A stretch of 64,000 nt of DNA from Marivita sp. GX14005 (GCF_023370775.1 NZ_JAMCCQ010000005.1:310001-374000), one strand, 5' to 3'; shown: positions 18,779 through 27,792, counted from the first letter of the stretch. Notes: generated from the letters alone by a model not told the origin. Made by a program: numbers and translations.

Positions 18779-19195
18779 ATGGGTGCTCAGAACGGGAAGG
18801 ACCTTTTGGTCAAGGTCGATGTGGACGGCAATGGCACGTTCGAGACATTGGCGGGTTTGCGGGCCACGCGGGTCAGTTTCAACGCGGAAGCGGTGGATGT
18901 GACCTCGCTGGAGAGCGAAGGCGGCTGGCGCGAGTTGCTGGCCGGGGCTGGTGTGCGGAGCGTGGCGATTTCGGGATCGGGCGTGTTCAAGGACGCGGCG
19001 ACAGATGCGCGGGCGCGGCAGATTTTCTTCGACAGCCAGATGCCGGCGTTTCAGGTCATCATTCCCGATTTCGGGGTGGTTCAGGCACCGTTCCAAGTGA
19101 CGGGGCTGGAATACGCGGGCTCGCATAATGGCGAGGCGACGTATGAATTGTCGCTGGCCTCGGCGGGCGCGGTTTCCTTCACGGCGGCGGTCTAG
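18779..19195 (+). CDS. GTA gp9, major tail protein
   Basis: This 138-residue tail-tube protein begins MGAQNGKDLLVKVDVDGNGTFETLAGLR. It continues with SFNAEAVDVTSLESEGGWRELLAGAG, the two signatures of the GTA/phage major tail family. The ATG at 18779 follows GGGAG by eight bases; a GTG nine bases upstream is less likely. Confidence 0.92.
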   Translation: MGAQNGKDLLVKVDVDGNGTFETLAGLRATRVSFNAEAVDVTSLESEGGWRELLAGAGVRSVAISGSGVFKDAATDARARQIFFDSQMPAFQVIIPDFGVVQAPFQVTGLEYAGSHNGEATYELSLASAGAVSFTAAV

Positions 19196-19198
19196 GCC

Positions 19199-19519
19199 AT
19201 GGCGAATCCCTGGCGGGGAGAGGTGGCGCTGGTGATCGATGGGCAGGCGCATGTGCTGCGGCTCACGCTGGGGGCGCTGGCGGAGCTGGAGGCGGGGCTG
19301 GGCGAGGGATCGCTCGTCGATCTGGTGGCGCGGTTCGAGGGCGGAGCGTGTTCGAGCCGGGATGTGCTGGCGTTGATCGTGGCAGGGTTGCGCGGGGGCG
19401 GCTGGCCCGGATCGGCGGCGGATCTGCTGGCCGCAGAGATCGAGGGCGGGCCGATGGGGGCGGCGAAGGTGGCGGCGGAATTGCTGGCGCGGGCATTCAC
19501 GCCAGTCGGTGAGGCATGA
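19199..19519 (+). CDS. GTA gp10, tail assembly protein
   Basis: The 106 residues match the GTA gp10 family: NPWRGEVALVIDGQAHVLRLTLGALAELE and a second half with FTPVGEA. It lies between tail tube and tape measure, where phages encode tail assembly chaperones (lambda gpG-like). It starts three bases after gp9. Confidence 0.88.
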   Translation: MANPWRGEVALVIDGQAHVLRLTLGALAELEAGLGEGSLVDLVARFEGGACSSRDVLALIVAGLRGGGWPGSAADLLAAEIEGGPMGAAKVAAELLARAFTPVGEA

Positions 19520-19725
19520 GCCACTTCGACTGGCCTGCCCTGATGCGGGCGGGGATGCGGGGGCTGGGGTTGCGGCCTGCGGAGTTCTGGGCGCTGACGC
19601 CAGCGGAATTGCAGCTTTTGCTTGGGCGCGGCGCCGGGGCCGCTCCCCTGCGGCGGGACGGGCTGGAGGCGCTGATGGCGGCCTACCCGGACAGGACAGA
19701 AGGAACGGGCGATGATCGAGATTGA
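19516..19725 (+). CDS. GTA gp10.1, small tail assembly chaperone-like protein
   Basis: This is a 69-residue protein of the short family typified by FDWPALMRAGMRGLGLRPAEFWALTPAELQ. It overlaps gp10 by four bases and the tape measure gene by 14. The gp10/gp10.1 pair recalls the lambda G/GT arrangement, but here the second protein starts from its own ATG rather than by a visible frameshift. Confidence 0.85.
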   Translation: MSHFDWPALMRAGMRGLGLRPAEFWALTPAELQLLLGRGAGAAPLRRDGLEALMAAYPDRTEGTGDDRD

Positions 19726-20362
19726 GGCATTGGGCGGGTTCGCCGAGCAAGTGGGCGCGCTGGAAGGAGCGCTTGCCGGGGCTGGCGATGTGGCGAGCGG
19801 TTTCCGGGCCGAGATGGGGCGGGTGAAAGCGTCCTTGGCGGAGACGGGCAAGGGGGCGGCGCGGCTGGAGGGGGCTTTGAACCGGGGGCTGGGCCGCGCG
19901 ATCGAGGGCGTGGTGCAGGACGGGATGTCGCTGTCGGACGCTTTGGGCGGGATCGCGCGGTCGATGGCGGGGGCGGGCTATCGGGCGGCGGTGGCGCCGG
20001 TGAAGGACCAGCTGAGCGGGATGGTGATGCAGGGGCTGGGCAACCTGTTGCCTTTCGCGGATGGCGGCAGTTTCGCGCAGGGCCGCGTGATGCCGTTTGC
20101 GGATGGCGGTGTGGTGAGCGGGCCGACGACCTTTCCGATGCGCGGCGGCATGGGGCTGATGGGCGAGGCGGGACCGGAGGCCATCATGCCGCTGGCGCGC
20201 GGACCGGATGGCAAACTGGGCGTGCGCGCGGGTGGCGGCGGGCGGGCTGTCAACGTGGTGATGAATATCTCGACGCCGGATGTGCAGGGGTTCCGGCGCT
20301 CTCAAAGCCAGATCGCGGCGCAGATGGGGCGGGTGCTGGGTTCGGGCCAGCGGAATTTGTGA
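19712..20362 (+). CDS. GTA gp11, tape measure protein
   Basis: This 216-residue protein is short, as expected for the short GTA tail. An N-terminal helical region (GFAEQVGALEGALAGAGDVASGF) is followed by a Gly-rich segment with repeated FADGG motifs and GPTTFPMRGGMGLMGEAGPEAIMPL, a hallmark of tape measure C-termini. It sets tail length and may reach the target membrane. Confidence 0.9.
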   Translation: MIEIEALGGFAEQVGALEGALAGAGDVASGFRAEMGRVKASLAETGKGAARLEGALNRGLGRAIEGVVQDGMSLSDALGGIARSMAGAGYRAAVAPVKDQLSGMVMQGLGNLLPFADGGSFAQGRVMPFADGGVVSGPTTFPMRGGMGLMGEAGPEAIMPLARGPDGKLGVRAGGGGRAVNVVMNISTPDVQGFRRSQSQIAAQMGRVLGSGQRNL

Positions 20363-20372
20363 GGGGATGGGA

Positions 20373-20993
20373 ATGCAGTTTCACGAGGTGAGGTTTCCGG
20401 CGGCGCTGAGTTTTGGCTCCGTCGGGGGGCCGGAGCGGCGGACGGATGTGGTGACGCTGGCCAGCGGATTCGAGGAACGCAACACGCCCTGGGCACATTC
20501 GCGCAGGCGGTATGATGCGGGGATCGGGCTGCGGTCCTTGGACGATATCGACACGGTTATCGCGTTTTTCGAGGCGCGACGGGGGCAGATGTTCGGGTTT
20601 CGTTGGAAGGACTGGTCGGATTTCCGGTCGTACAAACCGTCTGGTGTGGTTGCGGCGACGGATCAGGTGATCGGTGCGGGCGATGGGGCGCAGCGGGTGT
20701 TTCAGCTGGTCAAGCGCTATGCGTCGGGGGAGGCGTCTTATGCGCGGCCCATTGCGAAGCCGGTGGCCGGGTCGGTCGTGGTGGCGGTCGATGGGGATGA
20801 GGTGCCGTTCGACGTTGACGTGGCGACGGGGCTGGTGACTTTGGAGGCGGCTCCGGGTGCTGGCGCGGTGGTGACGGCGGGGTTCGAGTTCGACGTGCCG
20901 GTGCGGTTCGATACCGATCGCATCCATACCAGCGCAGCGACGTTTCAGGCGGGCGAGGTGCCGGATGTTCCGGTGATCGAGGTGCGGGTATGA
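20373..20993 (+). CDS. GTA gp12, distal tail protein (DUF2460)
   Basis: This 206-residue DUF2460 protein has FHEVRFPAALSFGSVGGPER at the N-terminus, FRWKDWSDF near residue 80 and VRFDTDRIH near the end. It forms the distal tail ring joining tube and hub. The ATG at 20373 follows GAGGGG by six bases; an ATG two codons upstream is the alternative. Confidence 0.92.
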   Translation: MQFHEVRFPAALSFGSVGGPERRTDVVTLASGFEERNTPWAHSRRRYDAGIGLRSLDDIDTVIAFFEARRGQMFGFRWKDWSDFRSYKPSGVVAATDQVIGAGDGAQRVFQLVKRYASGEASYARPIAKPVAGSVVVAVDGDEVPFDVDVATGLVTLEAAPGAGAVVTAGFEFDVPVRFDTDRIHTSAATFQAGEVPDVPVIEVRV

Positions 20994-21871
20994 GCGGCGG
21001 GGCGCTTCAGGCGCATCTGGAGAGCGGCGTGACCACGGTTGCGCGGTGCTGGGAGGTGCGGCGCAAGGATGGGACGCGGCTGGGCTTTACCGATCACGAT
21101 CTGGATCTGGCGTTCGACGGGCTCGTATTTCGCGCCGATACCGGGATGAGCGCGGCGGCGTTGCAGCAGGGCACGGGGCTGGCGGTGGACAATTCCGAAG
21201 CGGTGGGCGCGCTTTCGGATGGCAGCGTGACCGAGGCGGATATCGCGGCGGGCCGGTTCGATGGGGCCGAGGTGACGACGTGGCTGGTCAATTGGGCGGA
21301 TGTGGCGGCGCGCAAGGTGCTGTTTCGCGGAACGCTGGGCGAGATCACGAGGGCCGGCGGCGCGTTCCAGGCGGAGCTGAGGGGGCTGACGGAATGGCTC
21401 AACCGGCCTGTCGGTCGGGTCTATCAGGCGCCCTGTTCGGCGGTGCTGGGGGATGCGGCCTGCGGTGTTGATCTGAGCGATCCGGCGTTTCGGGCCGAGG
21501 CGGTGGTGGCCGAGGTTCTCGAGGTCGGCATGGTGCTGAGCGTTCCGGGCGCGTTCGATCCTGGATGGTTCCAGCGAGGGCGGCTGAACGTGCTGGACGG
21601 TGCGGCGCAGGGGCTTTGGGGTTCGGTCAAGCGCGATGTGGCCGGAGAGGGCGGCGCGCGGCGGGTCGAGCTTTGGGAACCGCTGCGGGCGACCTTGGCA
21701 GCGGGGGATCGCGTGGCGTTGATCGCAGGGTGCGACAAGCGGTTCGCGACCTGCCGGGAGAAGTTCGGCAATGTGCTGAATTTCCAGGGCTTCCCCGATA
21801 TTCCGCAGGAGGAATGGGTGATGATCCATCCCAGCATGGCGCGGCGGCGCGACGGGGGCAGTCTGCGATAA
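20990..21871 (+). CDS. GTA gp13, tail hub protein (DUF2163)
   Basis: This 293-residue DUF2163/BR0599-type protein has LGFTDHDLDLAFDGLVF, LRGLTEWLNRPVGRVYQAPCSAVLGDAACGVDL and AGCDKRFATCREKFGNVLNFQGFP. The two Cys pairs match the pattern by which the related lambda tail-tip protein gpL holds an iron-sulfur cluster, so a cluster is inferred here. It overlaps gp12 by four bases. Confidence 0.92.
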   Translation: MSGGALQAHLESGVTTVARCWEVRRKDGTRLGFTDHDLDLAFDGLVFRADTGMSAAALQQGTGLAVDNSEAVGALSDGSVTEADIAAGRFDGAEVTTWLVNWADVAARKVLFRGTLGEITRAGGAFQAELRGLTEWLNRPVGRVYQAPCSAVLGDAACGVDLSDPAFRAEAVVAEVLEVGMVLSVPGAFDPGWFQRGRLNVLDGAAQGLWGSVKRDVAGEGGARRVELWEPLRATLAAGDRVALIAGCDKRFATCREKFGNVLNFQGFPDIPQEEWVMIHPSMARRRDGGSLR

Positions 21872-21873
21872 GC

Positions 21874-22305
21874 GTGACGCTTGTCGTCAAGGCGGCGCGG
21901 GGCTGGATCGGGACGCCTTATGTTCATCAGGCGAGCCTGCGCGGTGTCGGGGCCGATTGCCTCGGGCTCATTCGCGGGATCTGGCGGGAGCTTCATGGCT
22001 GCGAGCCGGGGGCGGTGCCGGCCTATAGCGCGGATTGGTCCGAGGCGGGGGGCGAAGAGCGGCTTTGGCGCGGATTGGCGGCGCGGATGGATGCGCGCGA
22101 TCTGCACGGCGAGGCGGCGGGCGATCTGCTGCTGTTCCGAATGCGAGAAGGGGCTGTGGCCAAGCATCTGGGGATACAGGCGCGCATCGGGCCGGAGGCG
22201 AGTTTCGTGCATGCCTATAGCGGGCGCGGGGTTTTGGAGACATCGCTGAGCGCGCCGTGGCGGCGGCGGATCGTGGCGCGGTTCGCGTTCAGCGACAAGG
22301 GTTAG
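21874..22305 (+). CDS. GTA gp14, NlpC/P60 cell-wall peptidase
   Basis: This 143-residue peptidase has the catalytic Cys in GVGADCLGLIRGIW (about residue 29), a His in VAKHLGIQAR and a second His in SFVHAYSGRGVLETS. It should cut the peptide stem of peptidoglycan during DNA entry. The start is a GTG at 21874, two bases after the gp13 stop. An upstream extension would overlap gp13 by 300 bases and is rejected. Confidence 0.9.
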   Translation: MTLVVKAARGWIGTPYVHQASLRGVGADCLGLIRGIWRELHGCEPGAVPAYSADWSEAGGEERLWRGLAARMDARDLHGEAAGDLLLFRMREGAVAKHLGIQARIGPEASFVHAYSGRGVLETSLSAPWRRRIVARFAFSDKG

Positions 22306-22316
22306 GGGCAGGAACG

Positions 22317-25300
22317 ATGGCGACACTGGTATTATCGGCGGCGGGTGCTGCCTTGGGCAGCAGCTTTGGCGGATCGGTTCTGGGGCTGTCCATGACGGCG
22401 GTCGGGCGTTTCGCGGGCGCGTCGCTGGGCCGGGCGATCGATCAGCGCATTCTCGGCGGCGGCGGGCAGACGATCGAGACCGGGCGGCTCGACCGGCTGC
22501 GGCTGAGCACGGCGGGCGAGGGCCAGCCCATTGCGCAGGTCTACGGGCGGATGCGCGTCGGCGGGCACATCATATGGGCCAGCCGGTTCAAGGAAACCGT
22601 GTCGAAATCCGGCGGCGGCAAGGGGCTGAGCAAACAGCCGACGATCAAGGAATACAGCTATTCCGTGAGCCTTGCCGTCGCTTTGTGCGAAGGCGAGATC
22701 ACGGGTGTGAACCGGGTCTGGGCGGATGGGGCCGAGCTGTCGGTCTTCGATCTGAACATGGTGGTTCATACCGGCTCGCGCGATCAGATGCCGGACAGCA
22801 CGATAGAGGCGGTCGAGGGGATCGGCGCTGTGCCGGCTTATCGCGGGACGGCCTATGTGGTGTTCGAGGACCTGGATTTGGAGCGCTTCGGCAACCGGGT
22901 GCCTCAGTTCAGCTTCGAGGTGACGCGCCCGGTGCAGGATGCGCCGGATGACGTGCCGTTCAATTTGCGCGGTGTGGCGATGATCCCCGGGACGGGGGAG
23001 TATTCGCTGGCGACCGAACCTGTGGCGCTGGATATCGGGCCGGGGCAATCGAAAGTGGTGAACGTCAACAGCCCGTTGGACAGGCCGGATTTCAGCACGT
23101 CGCTCAAGCATCTGGTGGACGAAGTGCCGGATTGCGGGGCGGCATCGCTGGTGGTGAGCTGGTTCGGCAGCGATCTGCGCTGCGGCTCCTGCGAGATCCG
23201 GCCAAAGGTGGAGCAAAGGGCGCTCGATAGCGGCGCGATGCCGTGGCGCGTCGGCGGGCTGGTGCGCTCTGAAGCTGGTGTTGTGCCGCGCGAGGAGGGG
23301 CGTCCGGTTTATGGCGGCACGCCTTGCGATGCGTCCGTCTTGCAGTCGATTGCCGAGATGCAGGCCAAGGGTCTGGATGTTCTTTACTATCCGTTCATCC
23401 TGATGGAGCAGATGCCGGACAACGGTTTGCCGGATCCGTGGAGCGATGCGGCCGAGCAGCCGAAACTGCCCTGGCGCGGGCGGATCACCGCAAGCGTGGC
23501 GCCGGGGCAGGCGGGCGATATCAGCGGAACGCAGACGGTCGATGACGAGGTCGCGGCGTTTTTCGGGATGGCGTCGGCGAGCGATTTCGCCGTGGAGGAC
23601 GGCGAGATCGTCTATTCGGGGCCGCATGACTGGGGCTACCGTCGGTTCATCCTGCATCAGGCGCATCTTTGCGCGCTGGCGGGCGGGGTTGCGGGCTTCT
23701 GCATCGGATCGGAGATGCGCAGCCTGACACAGCTTCGCGGGGTGTCGGGCTTTCCGGCGGTGGCGGCGCTCATCGCGCTGGCGGCGGAGTGCCGGGCCGT
23801 TCTCGGTCCGGATGTGAAGATCGGCTATGCAGCCGATTGGTCGGAATATTTTGGCTATCAGCCGCAGGATGGATCGGGGGACGTGTATTTCCATCTCGAC
23901 CCGCTCTGGGCGGATGCGAATATCGATTTCATCGGCATCGACAATTACATGAGCCTGTCCGACTGGCGCGATGGCGAGAGCCATGCAGATGCGGAGTGGG
24001 GGTCGATCTACAACCTCGATTACCTGCGCGCGAATGTGGCGGGCGGCGAGGGGTATGATTGGTATTACCCGTCCGAGGATGCGCGGGATGCGCAGGAGCG
24101 TACGCCGATCAGTGACGGCGCGCATGGAGAGCCGTGGATCTACCGTTACAAGGATATCCGCAATTGGTGGAGCCAGCCGCATCACGAGCGCATAGGCGGG
24201 GTGCGGCAGGCGACCCCGACCGATTGGGTGTCCGGATCGAAGCCGATCTGGTTCACCGAGATTGGCTGCGCGGCGGTGGACAAGGCGACGAACCAGCCGA
24301 ACAAGTTTCTTGATCCGAAAAGCTCGGAAAGCACGTTGCCGCGTTATTCCAACGGCTTGCGGGACGAGTTGATCCAGCGGCAGTATCTGCGTGCGGTGAT
24401 CGGCTATTGGAGCGATCCGGCGAACAACCCGGTGTCGGACGTCTATGGCAGGCCGATGATCGATATGGGGCGGGTGTTCGTCTGGGCATGGGATGCGCGG
24501 CCTTATCCGTGGTTCCCGAACGCGGATGAGATGTGGTCGGACGGGCCGAACTACCGGCGCGGGCATTGGCTCAACGGGCGGGTGTCGGGGCGCCCGCTGG
24601 CGTCGGTCGTGGCGGAAATTTGCGAGCGGGCGGGCTTGCGCGACTATGACGTGAGCGGCCTGCACGGGTTCGTGCGCGGTTATCTGGTGCCGGATGTGGC
24701 CGACGCGCGGCGGGCGTTGCAGCCGCTGATGCTGGCCTATGGGTTCGATGCGATCGAGCGGGACGGCGCTCTGGTGTTCCGCAACAGGGACGGCGCGCGG
24801 GCGATTTCCCTGGAGGCCGAGGATCTGGCCCTGCATGACGATCTGGGCGGCGATACGGTAGAGACGCGGGCCTCGGAGGCGGAGATGTCGGGCCGCGTGC
24901 GGCTTGGGTTCGTCGAAGCCGACGGGGATTATCGCAATATCGCCGAGGAATCGGTGTTGCCCGACGAGGAAACCCATGCGGTTGCCGAAAGCGAGGTGCC
25001 GCTGCTGCTGACGCGCGGCGAAGGGCGGCAGGCTGTGGAACGGTGGCTGTCCGAGGCGCGGGTGTCGCGTGACGGGTTGCGTTTCTCACTGCCGCTGTCG
25101 CGGCAGGCGCTTGGCGCGGGTGACGTGGTGCGGATGCCCGGCGAGATCGCCGCGCGGATCGATCGGGTGGAGCAGACGACGCATCAGCTGATCGACGCCG
25201 TGAGGATCGAGCCGGAGGTCTATCGCCCGGCAGGGTATCCGGGCGATGGCGCACGCGCGGCACGGTTCGAGGCGACGGGGCCGGTTCTGCCGCTGTTTCT

Positions 25301-26192
25301 CGACCTGCCGCTGATGACCGGCGACGAGCTGCCTCATGCGCCGCATCTGGCGGTCGCGGCGCAGCCCTGGCCCGGCGAGGTCGCGGTGTTCGATGCGCCG
25401 CAAGATGACGGCTATGCGCTGAACCGGTTGGTGCCGGTGGCCTCGACAATCGGCGTCACGCTGACGGCTCTGGAACGCGCGCCGGCAGGTGTGGTGGATC
25501 GCGGCGCGGGGCTGGTCGTGCGCTTGGCGGGCGGCGCTCTGGAAAGCGTCGGGCACACCGCGCTTCTGAGCGGCGCGAACCTCGCGGCGGTCGGCACCGG
25601 AGATCCGGACGGATGGGAGGTGATCCAGTTCGAAAGCGCGGAGTTGACGCAGGAGGGCTGGCATCTGACGGGGCTGCTGCGCGGCCAGCTGGGAACGGAT
25701 GCCCTGACGCCCGAACGGTTGGAGGCGGGGGCGTATTTCGTGCTGCTCGACGGCGCGCCGGTGCAGATCGACCTGCCGCCCGCGCGGCGCTTGCTGGGGC
25801 GGCACTACCGGATCGGACCGGCATCGAAACCCTATGGGCATGCTTCCTATACGCATGTCGAGGCGGCGTTCGCCGGCAACGGGCTTCGGCCGCTCAGCCC
25901 GGTGCATCTGCGGGCGCAGGAGACCGGCGGGGATCTGGCGCTGTCCTGGATCCGTCGCGGGCGCGTCGATGCCGATGGCTGGGAGAGCGAGATCCCGCTC
26001 GGCGAAGAGCGCGAGGCGTATCTGTTGCGCGTGATCGGTGCGGGCGGCGTGCTGCGCGAGGTGGAACTGGACCGGCCGGACTGGCGCTATCCGGCGGCGC
26101 TGCGTGCAGCGGATGGGCCGGCCACGGCGATCACGGTGGCACAGATCTCGGCCCGGTTCGGGCCGGGGCCGGCGGCGCGGGTGATCGTGTGA
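22317..26192 (+). CDS. GTA gp15, giant tail-tip protein (TIM-barrel plus phage-tail domains)
   Basis: This 1291-residue protein is the megatron of the RcGTA baseplate. The first about 100 residues include a hydrophobic Gly/Ala-rich segment. About 400-760 is the GTA TIM-barrel-like glycoside hydrolase region (RFILHQAHLCALAGGVAGF, KIGYAADWSEYFGYQPQDG, DFIGIDNYMSLSDWRDG). About 760-1000 is a phage-tail_3-like domain (LASVVAEICERAGLRDYDVS). The rest is a beta-rich receptor-facing part. AGGAAC precedes the ATG. The gene closes the cluster, and its TGA overlaps the GTG of the next ORF. Confidence 0.94.
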   Translation: MATLVLSAAGAALGSSFGGSVLGLSMTAVGRFAGASLGRAIDQRILGGGGQTIETGRLDRLRLSTAGEGQPIAQVYGRMRVGGHIIWASRFKETVSKSGGGKGLSKQPTIKEYSYSVSLAVALCEGEITGVNRVWADGAELSVFDLNMVVHTGSRDQMPDSTIEAVEGIGAVPAYRGTAYVVFEDLDLERFGNRVPQFSFEVTRPVQDAPDDVPFNLRGVAMIPGTGEYSLATEPVALDIGPGQSKVVNVNSPLDRPDFSTSLKHLVDEVPDCGAASLVVSWFGSDLRCGSCEIRPKVEQRALDSGAMPWRVGGLVRSEAGVVPREEGRPVYGGTPCDASVLQSIAEMQAKGLDVLYYPFILMEQMPDNGLPDPWSDAAEQPKLPWRGRITASVAPGQAGDISGTQTVDDEVAAFFGMASASDFAVEDGEIVYSGPHDWGYRRFILHQAHLCALAGGVAGFCIGSEMRSLTQLRGVSGFPAVAALIALAAECRAVLGPDVKIGYAADWSEYFGYQPQDGSGDVYFHLDPLWADANIDFIGIDNYMSLSDWRDGESHADAEWGSIYNLDYLRANVAGGEGYDWYYPSEDARDAQERTPISDGAHGEPWIYRYKDIRNWWSQPHHERIGGVRQATPTDWVSGSKPIWFTEIGCAAVDKATNQPNKFLDPKSSESTLPRYSNGLRDELIQRQYLRAVIGYWSDPANNPVSDVYGRPMIDMGRVFVWAWDARPYPWFPNADEMWSDGPNYRRGHWLNGRVSGRPLASVVAEICERAGLRDYDVSGLHGFVRGYLVPDVADARRALQPLMLAYGFDAIERDGALVFRNRDGARAISLEAEDLALHDDLGGDTVETRASEAEMSGRVRLGFVEADGDYRNIAEESVLPDEETHAVAESEVPLLLTRGEGRQAVERWLSEARVSRDGLRFSLPLSRQALGAGDVVRMPGEIAARIDRVEQTTHQLIDAVRIEPEVYRPAGYPGDGARAARFEATGPVLPLFLDLPLMTGDELPHAPHLAVAAQPWPGEVAVFDAPQDDGYALNRLVPVASTIGVTLTALERAPAGVVDRGAGLVVRLAGGALESVGHTALLSGANLAAVGTGDPDGWEVIQFESAELTQEGWHLTGLLRGQLGTDALTPERLEAGAYFVLLDGAPVQIDLPPARRLLGRHYRIGPASKPYGHASYTHVEAAFAGNGLRPLSPVHLRAQETGGDLALSWIRRGRVDADGWESEIPLGEEREAYLLRVIGAGGVLREVELDRPDWRYPAALRAADGPATAITVAQISARFGPGPAARVIV

Positions 26193-26557
26193 GGCCGGTG
26201 ATCTATAACGACGTGCTGGCGGCGGTGTCCTTCGCTGCCAGCATCCCTCCAGACGGGCGCAAAGCGGCCATCGCGCGGATCATCGCCGATGCGGAGGCGG
26301 CGGCGCGGTATCGCATGCGCTCGGGCGCCGCGCATCCGGTGTTCGGCGATGGCTGCCTGATGGCGGCGGCCTTGCGGCACGGGCGGCGCGGCAGCACGTC
26401 CTTCGCCTGCCCGGACGCCCTGGATGCGTGGCTCTGCGTCTTGGGCGCGCTTCGTGCGCGGTTGGATCAGCCGGAGGCGCAGGAGATGCAGCGCGTGACT
26501 GCCGGATCGAGCGCGAGCCGGGCCGGTGTGATCTCTTCGCCGCAGTCGTCGCAATAG
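26189..26557 (+). CDS. DUF7742-like small protein attached to GTA operon
   Basis: The 122-residue ORF starts with a GTG overlapping the gp15 stop by four bases, which suggests coupled translation with the GTA operon. It begins MRPVIYNDVLAAVSFAASIPPDGRKA, a helical region seen after GTA clusters in other roseobacters, and contains CPDALDAWLCVLGALRARL. The last about 30 codons run antisense to the 3' end of the DksA-like gene (91-base overlap). The biased Ser-rich tail is therefore imposed by that gene, and the true protein may be effectively shorter. Function unknown. Confidence 0.6.
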   Translation: MRPVIYNDVLAAVSFAASIPPDGRKAAIARIIADAEAAARYRMRSGAAHPVFGDGCLMAAALRHGRRGSTSFACPDALDAWLCVLGALRARLDQPEAQEMQRVTAGSSASRAGVISSPQSSQ

Positions 26558-26796
26558 CCGAACTCACCCGCGTCAAGGCGCTGCAGCGCCGCGCGTAGCG
26601 CCTTGCGCTGCGCGTCGCGGCGGGTCTGCGCCGCCTTGGCCATGGATTGGCCGAGCAGCGCGTCCTGCCGCGAGAGCCGGCCCACGGCCTGTTGATCCAG
26701 CGTGACCACCGATTGCGCCTCGCGCCCGCGGGCGTCTTCGGCGTCGAGCGCGTCGAGCCGTGCCGCGATCAGTTTGCGATAGTCCTTGTTCGTCAA
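26467..26796 (-). CDS. DksA/TraR family C4 zinc-finger protein
   Basis: This 109-residue protein has a helical coiled-coil N-terminus (RKLIAARLDALDAEDARG) and a C-terminal finger CDDC-X17-CISC. DksA-type proteins enter the RNA polymerase secondary channel and modulate initiation, often with ppGpp. It is shorter than E. coli DksA (151) but close to alphaproteobacterial DksA-like proteins. The start is a TTG at 26796 preceded by GAGGGAG on the minus strand; no ATG fits well. It is divergent from cysE (80 bp) and convergent with the GTA-terminal ORF, overlapping it by 91 bp. Confidence 0.82.
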   Translation of the reverse strand: MTNKDYRKLIAARLDALDAEDARGREAQSVVTLDQQAVGRLSRQDALLGQSMAKAAQTRRDAQRKALRAALQRLDAGEFGYCDDCGEEITPARLALDPAVTRCISCASG

Positions 26797-26876
26797 ACAG
26801 CGCTCCCTCGATTTCGGCTTTGCATTTTCCCGCGCGATCCTATCTGGTAGACTGCCTGCGTCAAAGGAGACAAAGC

Positions 26877-27686
26877 ATGGCCGAAACGCGCACCAAGCTT
26901 GCATCGGTGGATCCGGTCTGGGCCCGCATCGTCAGGGAAGCCGAGGATGCCGTCGGGGACGAGCCGCTTCTGGGCGGGATGATCCATTACTCGGTCCTGC
27001 ATCATGCAGGGCTTGAGAATGCGCTCAGCTACCGGATTTCGCTGAAGCTCGCCAATGGTGAGATGACCGAGCAGATCCTGCGCGAGATCTGCGACGAGGC
27101 ATTCCGGTCCGATCCCGATCTGGCAATGGCCGCGCGCGCCGATATCGCGGCGGTCTACGAACGCGATCCGGCCTGCAACCGGTTTTTGCAACCGCTGCTT
27201 TTCTTCAAGGGCTTCCAGGCGATCCAGTGCTACCGCGTCGGCAACTGGCTCTGGCGGCAAGGGCGGCGCGATCTGGCCTATTTCGTGCAGATGCGGTGCT
27301 CGGAGACCTTTGGCGTCGATATTCACCCCGCGGCGCGGATCGGGCAGGGGATCATGATCGATCACGCCCATTCCATCGTCATCGGCGAAACGGCGGTGGT
27401 CGGCGACAATGTGTCGATGCTGCATTCCGTCACGCTGGGCGGCACGGGCAAGGAAGAGGAAGACCGCCATCCCAAGATCGGCGACGGCGTTCTCATCGGC
27501 GCGGGCGCGAAGGTGCTCGGCAATATCCGGGTGGGAAACTGCTCGCGCATCGCGGCCGGATCGGTCGTGCTGGAAGAGGTGCCGCCTTGCAAGACGGTGG
27601 CCGGCGTGCCTGCCCGGATCGTGGGAGAGGCGGGTTGCGCGCAACCGTCAGTGAGCATGGACCAGATCCTGCGCTCGGGCGCCTGA
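26877..27686 (+). CDS. cysE: Serine O-acetyltransferase
   Basis: This 269-residue enzyme makes O-acetylserine from serine and acetyl-CoA, the first step of cysteine synthesis. The N-terminal helical domain is followed by a left-handed beta-helix with hexapeptide repeats (about 150-250). FGVDIHPAARIGQG, DHAHSIVIGETAVVGDNVSM and the flexible-loop GGTGKEEEDRHPKIGDGV motif carry the active-site Asp/His. AAAGGAGA precedes the ATG. Its place after a GTA cluster matches other Rhodobacterales. Confidence 0.95.
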   Translation: MAETRTKLASVDPVWARIVREAEDAVGDEPLLGGMIHYSVLHHAGLENALSYRISLKLANGEMTEQILREICDEAFRSDPDLAMAARADIAAVYERDPACNRFLQPLLFFKGFQAIQCYRVGNWLWRQGRRDLAYFVQMRCSETFGVDIHPAARIGQGIMIDHAHSIVIGETAVVGDNVSMLHSVTLGGTGKEEEDRHPKIGDGVLIGAGAKVLGNIRVGNCSRIAAGSVVLEEVPPCKTVAGVPARIVGEAGCAQPSVSMDQILRSGA

Positions 27687-27714
27687 GACGAGAAGCGCGC
27701 GATACCGCGCGCAA

Positions 27715-27734
27715 CGTTTCCGATCACGGAAACG
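27715..27734. repeat. Hairpin before repeat copy D
   Basis: CGTTTCCG-ATCA-CGGAAACG lies 29 bp after the cysE stop. Its shape recalls the CGTTTNCG...CGNAAACG palindromes at 2518-2537 and 63928-63949, and it may act with the following GC hairpin as a terminator. Confidence 0.6.
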
Positions 27735-27735
27735 C

Positions 27736-27792
27736 GGGGGCGCTGCCCCCGGACCCCCGAGATATTTTCGAAACAGAGATTCGAAACAGAGA
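27736..27792 (+). repeat. Intergenic hairpin-ATATTT module, copy D
   Basis: Hairpin GGGGGC-GCT-GCCCCC is followed by GGACCCCCGAGATATTT. A tandem duplication of the 13-mer TTCGAAACAGAGA follows at 27767-27779 and 27780-27792. The tail type matches copy B. Confidence 0.75.

Larger units (their letters stand above)
12357..26192 (+). mobile_element. RcGTA-type gene transfer agent structural cluster
   Basis: Seventeen co-oriented genes follow the canonical RcGTA order: small terminase, large terminase, portal, gp3.5, prohead protease, major capsid, gp6, gp7, gp8, major tail protein, gp10, gp10.1, tape measure, gp12, gp13, NlpC/P60 peptidase and the giant tail-tip protein. All frames are open. There is no integrase, replication, repressor or lysis gene. 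Such clusters package random host DNA rather than their own genome. The downstream neighbour cysE is a common syntenic partner in Rhodobacterales. Head-spike, lysis and gafA-type regulator genes would be at other loci. Confidence 0.95.

Noticed and set aside
12357-26192. Active prophage
   Set aside because: No integrase, replication, repressor, attachment sites or lysis genes; order and gene set match a gene transfer agent.
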